This document shows, in pieces, positions 58,747-64,000 of a stretch of 64,000 nt of DNA. This DNA comes from Azospirillum sp. 412522 (GTDB lineage: Bacteria > Pseudomonadota > Alphaproteobacteria > Azospirillales > Azospirillaceae): NCBI RefSeq assembly GCF_019805165.1, contig NZ_RWIJ01000013.1, positions 62,001-126,000 of the forward strand. The letters are read 5' to 3'. The notes beneath the pieces were generated by a model. It saw only the letters and a list, made by a program, of their open reading frames with translations, was not told the DNA's origin and ran no database searches. How positions within the stretch are numbered: position 1 is the first letter of the stretch; the number at the start of each line of letters is the position of its first letter. Position numbers and translations under genes: made by a program.

Positions 58747-59784
58747 TCACCACTGGGGACGCATCCGCCCGCCGCTCAGCGGACGGCTGGCCAGCACCAC
58801 CGGCAACAGGAACAGGGTCAGATTGGCCCAGGAGAAGGACCGCCCCCGCCCCTCACTCCTCCCCCGATTCCGGCCCGGCTCCGGCCGCCGTTCCATCCAG
58901 CCGCCGCTGGCACCCTGATATTCCGGCATGGCGGCCAGCACGCCGCCCGATGTCTCGGGCGCCGAGCGGTTCTGGAACATGTCGCGCTCGATGGTGTGGG
59001 CCAGCGCCCGCTCGGTCATCTGCGGCGCCATGGCGTTGCCGACCGCGGCGAGACGCCCCTCGGCTCCGACGAACAGCTCGCGCTGGGGATTGCGGGCCAG
59101 CGAAAGGATGGCGGCGGCGACCTCCTCCGGCGGGTGGATCGGGCTCAGCGGCTTGATTGCCCGGCCGGTGTAGTTGGCGGCATGCTGCCACAGCGGAGTG
59201 TCGATGGAAGCCGGCATGACCATGCAGACATGGATGCCGGGTTCGTCCACCAGTTCCTGCCGCAGGGATTCGGAGAAGCCGCGCACGGCGAACTTCGCCG
59301 CGGTATAGGGGGTGGCGTAACGCTGGCCGATGTTGGACACCATCGACGCGGTGTTGATGATGATCCCCTCCTCGCGGTCCAGGAAGTGGGGCAGAACGGC
59401 GCGGCAGCCATGGACCATGCCGAAGAAGTCGGTGCGCACCACCTGCTCGAAAACCTCGTCCGGGATATCCTCGAAGCGGCCGAAGGCAATGACGCCGGCG
59501 TTGTTCACCCAGACGTCGATGCCGCCGAAAGCCTGGATGGCGCGCTCGGCCAGATGCTGCATCGCACGCTGGTCGGTCACGTCGGTCGGCACCACCATGG
59601 CCCGGCCGCCGGCCTCGACACACTCCTCGGCCACCTCATGCAGGGCGGCCATCCGCCGGGCGGCAATGACCACCGCCGCGCCCTGTCGGGCGAACTCCAC
59701 TGCGGTTGCCCGCCCGATGCCGCTGGAGGCGCCGGTGATGACAACCACCTTGTCGCTCATCTCCTGGCCGAACCGCTTTGCCAT
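58747..59784 (-). CDS. SDR-family oxidoreductase with hydrophobic C-terminal tail
   Basis: A 345-residue short-chain dehydrogenase. Cofactor motif TGASSGIGRATA lies at about 18-29, NNAG about 100, and YTAAK about 165. Following residue 285 is an Arg/Gly-rich linker and a hydrophobic segment (ANLTLFLLPVVLAS) near the end, so it may be tail-anchored to membrane. Substrate unknown. Standard SDRs end near 260. Starts at ATG 59784 behind AAAGGAC. Confidence 0.87.
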   Translation of the reverse strand: MAKRFGQEMSDKVVVITGASSGIGRATAVEFARQGAAVVIAARRMAALHEVAEECVEAGGRAMVVPTDVTDQRAMQHLAERAIQAFGGIDVWVNNAGVIAFGRFEDIPDEVFEQVVRTDFFGMVHGCRAVLPHFLDREEGIIINTASMVSNIGQRYATPYTAAKFAVRGFSESLRQELVDEPGIHVCMVMPASIDTPLWQHAANYTGRAIKPLSPIHPPEEVAAAILSLARNPQRELFVGAEGRLAAVGNAMAPQMTERALAHTIERDMFQNRSAPETSGGVLAAMPEYQGASGGWMERRPEPGRNRGRSEGRGRSFSWANLTLFLLPVVLASRPLSGGRMRPQW

Positions 59785-59975
59785 GACCGCCGTCCTTTCG
59801 TCAAAATTCCCTGCGATTGCGCGGTACAACAGCGCGGCAGGCGGAATATCTCGGCCGTGGCGCGACCGCGGCGGAGGCGACCTTTCGGCTGCCGGCCTGG
59901 AGAAGCAGACGCGAACCGGCTACAGTCATGCGTCCGTTAAGGAATTCATCCTCGAACCAATAGGGAGCGGGCGCG

Positions 59976-60218
59976 GTGCCGGCGAAAGAGCTTGACGTGA
60001 AAGGGCTGCATTGCCCGTTGCCCATCCTGCGTACCCGCGCCCTGCTGAACGGGATGGAGAATGGCGAGGAACTGGTGGTCTATGCGACCGATCCGGCCTC
60101 CGTCATCGACTTCAGGCATTTCTGCAACACGACCGACAACGCGCTGCTGTCGCACGAGACCCTGCCGGACGAGGTCCACCGGACGGTCTTCATCTATCGC
60201 ATCCGCCGGGGCGGTTGA
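59976..60218 (+). CDS. TusA-family sulfur carrier protein
   Basis: An 80-residue TusA-like protein. The active cysteine is C13 in KGLHCPLPILRTRALL, followed by the conserved CPxP pattern. TusA relays persulfide sulfur for tRNA thiolation, molybdenum cofactor and other uses. The start is GTG 59976 with AGGGAGCGG upstream. It is followed by the DUF2478-DUF364 gene after 46 bp, in the same direction. Confidence 0.92.
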   Translation: MPAKELDVKGLHCPLPILRTRALLNGMENGEELVVYATDPASVIDFRHFCNTTDNALLSHETLPDEVHRTVFIYRIRRGG

Positions 60219-60264
60219 GGCGTCATCGCCGCCCGCCCGCCGTTCCGTGAAAGGTCCATTGCCG

Positions 60265-61491
60265 ATGCCACTCCTCCCCGCCTCCCCGCCGTCCCTGCGC
60301 CCGGGTGCCGTGATCCACGGCCCCGGCTCCCATGGCGTCGATACGCTGCTGGACGGCTTCGCGGCGGAACTGAAGCGGCGCGGCTTCCGCGTCGGCGGGT
60401 TGGTGCAGCGCAACCACGGTCCGGGCGACGATTGCGCCGAACGGATGGAACTGGTCGATGTCGCCACCGGCCACGCCTATGACATTACCCAGAAGCTGGG
60501 GCGGGAGTCGCAGTCCTGCCGCGTCGATCCGACGGGTGTGGCCGAGGCCAGCCAGGCGATCCGCAATGCGGTCGCCATGGATGTCGACCTGCTGGTGGTG
60601 AACAAGTTCGCCGGTTTGGAGTCCCACGGCGATGGCCTGTCGGACGAGATGCTGACCGCCATCGCGGAGGGCATTCCGGTGCTGACCAGCGTCGGCAGCC
60701 GCTACCTCAATGAATGGCAGACCGCGACAGGCGGCTTCTGCGACCTGCTGTCGCCGGTGGCTGATGCCCTGTGGCGCTGGTGGGGGCCGCAGCGGATGTA
60801 CCGGGATCTGGTCCTGGGCGTTGTCGATGACGAGGTCCGCCGCGTCGTTACCGGCGAGAAGTGGGTCCTGGTCGAAACCGCCAGCGGCCTTGGGGTCGCC
60901 GCCCGGCAGGCACCCGCGAGGGAGAACGCCCCGGCGCAGTGGGCAGGCCGCGGCTTGCAAGATCTCGCCGCCATGGCGGCGCAGTCCTGGGACCCGCTGG
61001 AAATCGCGGTTGGCGTCGCGGCGCTGAACGCGCATTACAACAGGCCGGACGTGACCGGCAGCGTCGGCAACGGGTTGGACCTGTTCGCCTCGGTGGAGGG
61101 CCGGGTGGTGGTTGTCGGCGGTTTCCCACAAATCGCCCGCCGCCTGCCACGCGCCCAGGTGATCGATATGAACCCGCAGGCGGAAGAATACCCGGAGGCC
61201 GCCTGCGACTGGCTGCTGCCGGGAGCCGAGGCCGTGGCCGTCACCGCTTCCGCCTTCGCCAACCGCACCCTGCCCCGCCTCTTGCGGGTTTCGGCGGGTG
61301 CCGCGGTGGCGATGATCGGCCCCGGTACGCCGCTGACCCCGCGCCTGTTCGACTACGGCATCCAGTCGCTGGCCGGCTTCGTCGCCATCGACCGCGAGGC
61401 GGTGGTGCGAACCATCGCCGGCGGTGGCGGGTCGCGTGATTTTCACCCCTATGGCCGGATGGTCACGCTGCACCGGCCACCCCACTCTTAA
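60265..61491 (+). CDS. DUF2478-DUF364 fusion protein
   Basis: A 408-residue protein. Residues 10-170 match DUF2478, a nucleotide-binding-like domain seen in molybdenum loci (AVIHGPGSHGVDTLLDGF, VVNKFAGLESHGDGLSDEM). Residues 180-400 match DUF364, a putative heavy-metal chelation domain (VGVAALNAHYNRPDVTGSV, GPGTPLTPRLFDYGIQSLAG). I infer a role in metal, perhaps molybdenum, handling. ATG 60265 with AAAGG upstream. It lies between TusA and DUF1244 in one direction. Confidence 0.8.
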   Translation: MPLLPASPPSLRPGAVIHGPGSHGVDTLLDGFAAELKRRGFRVGGLVQRNHGPGDDCAERMELVDVATGHAYDITQKLGRESQSCRVDPTGVAEASQAIRNAVAMDVDLLVVNKFAGLESHGDGLSDEMLTAIAEGIPVLTSVGSRYLNEWQTATGGFCDLLSPVADALWRWWGPQRMYRDLVLGVVDDEVRRVVTGEKWVLVETASGLGVAARQAPARENAPAQWAGRGLQDLAAMAAQSWDPLEIAVGVAALNAHYNRPDVTGSVGNGLDLFASVEGRVVVVGGFPQIARRLPRAQVIDMNPQAEEYPEAACDWLLPGAEAVAVTASAFANRTLPRLLRVSAGAAVAMIGPGTPLTPRLFDYGIQSLAGFVAIDREAVVRTIAGGGGSRDFHPYGRMVTLHRPPHS

Positions 61492-61523
61492 CTGAACAAG
61501 AAAACCGGAGGAGTAGAGACCCC

Positions 61524-61850
61524 ATGGCCGATCTGGACCATCAGACCCGCATCGAACTGGAAGCCGCCGCCTTCCGCGGCTTGGTCGAGCATCTGCGCAA
61601 GCGCACCGACGTGCAGAACATCGACCTGATGAACCTCGCCGGCTTCTGCCGCAACTGCCTGTCGAAATGGTACGCGGCCGCCGCCAAGGAGCGTGGCGTC
61701 CAACTGTCCGACGAGGACGCCCGCGTCGCCGTCTATGGCATGCCCTATTCCGAATGGAAGCAGAAGCACCAGAAGGAGGCGACCCCCGAACAGCAGAAGA
61801 CGTTCGAGGACACCAAGCCGCTGCATGCGGAAATCAGCGGCCATCGGTAA
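61524..61850 (+). CDS. DUF1244-family protein
   Basis: A 108-residue cytosolic protein. LRKRTDVQNIDLMNLAGFCR, NCLSKWYAAAAKERG and VYGMPYSEWKQKHQKEAT are nearly invariant in DUF1244. The family is common in Alpha- and Gammaproteobacteria; the conserved FCRNCLSKW cysteines could bind metal. Function unknown. GGAGGAG is upstream. It is the last of the TusA/DUF2478-DUF364 group. Confidence 0.92.
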   Translation: MADLDHQTRIELEAAAFRGLVEHLRKRTDVQNIDLMNLAGFCRNCLSKWYAAAAKERGVQLSDEDARVAVYGMPYSEWKQKHQKEATPEQQKTFEDTKPLHAEISGHR

Positions 61851-61909
61851 GGCGTTACGGAGGCCCCCTTCCCGGACCGATGCTTCATCGGAAGGAAGGG
61901 GGTGCCGGC

Positions 61910-62536
61910 TCAGGCATTCACCGAAAAGGGCTGCACCACCGCCTGGAACTCCGCCATCGCCTCACAGGCGCCGGAATGGGCGGCGAGTGTCGGCCAGCGG
62001 GAGCGGTCGAACACGCCGGGGTGGGCTTCGCCGACGAAGCGCAGAGCGCAGCCGGCGGCGATGTCGGCATGGCCGATGCGGTCGCCGAACCACCAGGGAC
62101 CGGGGGCCGCGGCGCGGTCGGCCTCCAGCGCATCGAGGACGGCGCCGATCTGACCGGTGCAGCGCTCCACCCACAGTTCCGATCGCTCCTTGTGCAGCAC
62201 CCGTTCGTAGACGAGGCTGACCGCCTTGTCGGCCAGACCGGTCGACAGTGCGCAGAGCTTCAGCGCCCGGCGGCGGTCCGGCCCCTGGCGGGCGATCAAT
62301 GCGCGGTCCGGTCCGGCGACCTCGTCCAGATGGTCGAGGATGGCGCCGCTTTCGATCAGAACCTCTCCATCGGCCAGCACCAGAGTCGGCACCCGCTTCA
62401 ACGGGTTGAAACGCGCGACCTCCGCCGCGTCGGAGAAGACGGACCAGGGACGATGTTCGTAAGCCATGCCATAGAGGCGCAGAGCCACGGCGACCCGGCG
62501 CACGAAGGGCGAGTCATACTGTCCGATCAGGATCAT
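61910..62536 (-). CDS. Glutathione S-transferase family protein
   Basis: A 208-residue GST-fold protein. The thioredoxin-like start reads MILIGQYDSPFVRRVAVALR, with the serine of SPF in the active position, and VPTLVLADGEVLIESGAILD holds the cis-Pro and glutathione-binding residues. The all-alpha C-terminal domain completes it. It may conjugate or reduce small electrophiles. ATG 62536. Stands alone, convergent with DUF1244. Confidence 0.9.
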   Translation of the reverse strand: MILIGQYDSPFVRRVAVALRLYGMAYEHRPWSVFSDAAEVARFNPLKRVPTLVLADGEVLIESGAILDHLDEVAGPDRALIARQGPDRRRALKLCALSTGLADKAVSLVYERVLHKERSELWVERCTGQIGAVLDALEADRAAAPGPWWFGDRIGHADIAAGCALRFVGEAHPGVFDRSRWPTLAAHSGACEAMAEFQAVVQPFSVNA

Positions 62537-62618
62537 GGACGTTTTCCCCTTTTCGATACCGGAAGACGCACTCATCCTAGTACGGATTTATCCCATCGGC
62601 GCATTCGTGTGACGCGGC

Positions 62619-63428
62619 TCAGTCCCGCGCCACGATCGGGGTCAGGTTGTAGCGGGCCGCAATGGATTCCAGCCGGCCGTCGGCCTTGATCGCGGTGACG
62701 AAGGCGTTGACCCGCTCCAGCCACTCCGCATCGCCCGGTGCCACCGCGTAGGCGTAGGGGGTGGGCTGCACCGGAACGTCCGGCACGATCAGCCGGGCCC
62801 AGGGATGGAAGGCCAGCATGCGTTGCCCATAGGGATAGTCGGTCAGAAAAGCATCGGCACGGCCGGACTGGACCTCCTCCTCGCGCTCCTGCGGGCGGTT
62901 CACGGCGACGATGCGGGCGGCCTTCATGGCGGATCGGGCGTAACCGTCCATGTAAGTGTCCTTCTGCACCACCACGACGTTGTCGGCACGGTCAAGATCC
63001 TCCCACCGCCTGATACCGTCATTGGTCTGGGTGGTCACCGCATAGATGCCGCTGCGCAGATAGGGCTGGCTGAAGGCGACATGCTGTGCCCGTGCCGGTG
63101 TAGCGCCGATGGCGAACATGCCGACGTCACAGCGGTCGGACAGCAGATCGTCGATGAAACGGGGAAAGCTGCTCTCCACCACCGTCAAGCGAACGCCCAG
63201 ATCGGCAGCGAACGCCGGTGCCAGTTCCGCATCCAACCCCTCCAGGGCTCCAGTGCGCGGATTCCGGAACGAGATCGCGTAGTAATCGGGCCAAGAACAG
63301 ACACGAAGTTGCTTCGTCTCTGCAATTTTCTGAAGTCTCCCCTCCGCCGCCACGCAGGGCGCAACGATTTCCGCCGACAGAACCGACAGAATTGACGCGC
63401 AGGCCATACAGAGTATCCGCATCCCCAT
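62619..63428 (-). CDS. Family-3 periplasmic amino-acid-type solute-binding protein
   Basis: A 269-residue binding protein with a signal peptide (cleavage near residue 28, VAA). LRVCSWPDYYAISFRNPRTG, LEGLDAELAPAFAADLGVRL and GMFAIGATPARAQHVAFSQP are typical of SBP_bac_3. There are no permease genes near. It is divergent from the Cache-type sensor at 63612, so it could feed a signalling protein. Ligand unknown. Confidence 0.88.
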   Translation of the reverse strand: MGMRILCMACASILSVLSAEIVAPCVAAEGRLQKIAETKQLRVCSWPDYYAISFRNPRTGALEGLDAELAPAFAADLGVRLTVVESSFPRFIDDLLSDRCDVGMFAIGATPARAQHVAFSQPYLRSGIYAVTTQTNDGIRRWEDLDRADNVVVVQKDTYMDGYARSAMKAARIVAVNRPQEREEEVQSGRADAFLTDYPYGQRMLAFHPWARLIVPDVPVQPTPYAYAVAPGDAEWLERVNAFVTAIKADGRLESIAARYNLTPIVARD

Positions 63429-63611
63429 GTGATACCTTTCGTTAACTAATCATCGACGTTATTTTCATTCCCAGCATAATTCAGCCAAGGAATGGTGTTA
63501 TCTTAGCATATTCAGCACGGGAACAGCAGCGAATGCTTGGCGGTCAGTGTATCGGCCTGCTATTGTCCAACGTACAAACTTAGGCTGGGACCCAGGGCTG
63601 CAGCCTGCAGC

Positions 63612-64000
63612 TTGGCCCCTTCACCACACCTGACTATCCGGAACGCAGCCCTGTCCCAGTCCTCAGCCAAAACGGTTCTGAAGGGCCTCTTCGAGAAGCG
63701 GGGCGGCATCATCGCCTTCGCCCTTCTGGCTGTCTTCGCCCTGCTGATCAACCAGGGCCAGCAGCTGATAACCGCGCGTCAGGCCGCGTTGGAATCGGCG
63801 GAAGCCAACCTTGCCAGCCTTGCCGCAGCGCTGGAGGTATCGACCACCCGCACGATGCAGTCAGTGGACGTGACGCTGTCGTCCATCGTCGAATCGCTAT
63901 CGGATGCCAACTGGATCGGTGATGGCGGGCCAGCCGACCCCGATCTGATCGCCATGCTGGCCGACCGGTTGCGCCGGTCGCCCCACCTGCGTGGGCTGAC
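63612..64000 (+). CDS. Cache-type membrane sensor protein, N-terminal part (truncated by window edge)
   Basis: An open frame runs to the window end. After a basic start (FEKRGG) comes a membrane helix IIAFALLAVFALLINQGQQL and then the start of a periplasmic helix-rich Cache domain (SAEANLASLAAALEVSTTRT, MQSVDVTLSSIVESL, DRLRRSPHLRGL). This is the usual N-terminus of Azospirillum sensor kinases or GGDEF/EAL proteins; the output domain is outside. The start is uncertain; TTG 63612 is the only plausible codon seen, and an earlier one is possible. Confidence 0.75.
   Translation, partial: MAPSPHLTIRNAALSQSSAKTVLKGLFEKRGGIIAFALLAVFALLINQGQQLITARQAALESAEANLASLAAALEVSTTRTMQSVDVTLSSIVESLSDANWIGDGGPADPDLIAMLADRLRRSPHLRGL

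Overview
The window is high-GC alphaproteobacterial chromosome, most like Azospirillum or another Azospirillaceae member. Support comes from the gene content: a phasin, an LdtR-type MarR regulator, a PetP/PetR-like regulator pair, the NDUFS4-type complex I accessory subunit, an MbfA-type ferritin/VIT1 fusion, and aspartate-type HemB. Both strands are densely coded and most genes are housekeeping or metabolic. I see no prophage, transposase, CRISPR array or rRNA operon. Three single tRNA genes (Lys, Arg, Pro) lie between 32.4 and 34.4 kb.

Layout. 0-2 kb: the N-terminal half of glycogen phosphorylase, cut by the window edge, and a RimI-like acetyltransferase. 2-4.6 kb: a small stress island with an ECF sigma factor, a short-chain dehydrogenase and a soluble anti-sigma-like protein, with three promoter candidates of the EcfG type (GGAAC-N16/17-nGTT). 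4.6-9.9 kb: a PhoD-like protein with altered metal-site motifs, a TPR-methyltransferase fusion, a lytic transglycosylase and RlmJ. 9.9-16 kb: phasin, a LivJ-type binding protein, a CPA1 antiporter, LdtR-like regulator and 3-hydroxyisobutyryl-CoA hydrolase. 16-24.7 kb: a lipid-kinase-like gene with a metallophosphoesterase, HemB, a YbhB-like protein, AraC and TetR regulators, an aldo/keto reductase, RsmC, SmpB and DapA. 24.7-32.4 kb: Slt-type transglycosylase, entericidin-like peptide, MATE exporter, GyrA and CoaD.

32.4-38.5 kb: tRNAs, small proteins, a pseudo-receiver, a glycosyltransferase remnant and a MacA/MacB-like tripartite exporter operon whose adaptor carries an extra helical domain. 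38.5-46 kb: a DUF192 protein, KdsA, dienelactone hydrolase, GDSL autotransporter, PyrG, SecG and TpiA. 46-51.2 kb: MbfA, PetP-like MarR, an OmpR-type response regulator with its histidine kinase, and a LuxR-type regulator. 51.6-60 kb: the membrane protease set HflK-HflC-DegP, an Mrp/ApbC iron-sulfur ATPase with a His-rich linker, a YegD-like Hsp70 and an SDR with a hydrophobic tail. 60-62 kb: TusA, a DUF2478-DUF364 fusion and DUF1244, which may form a sulfur/metal handling module. The end holds a GST, a family-3 solute-binding protein and the start of a divergent Cache-type membrane sensor that runs off the window.

The most interesting candidates are the EcfG-type promoter set with its soluble anti-sigma, the TusA/DUF2478-DUF364/DUF1244 block, the adaptor with a Spy/CpxP-like insertion, and the PhoD-fold protein that seems to have lost its metal ligands. 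All functional statements come from reading motifs by eye; no database search was run.
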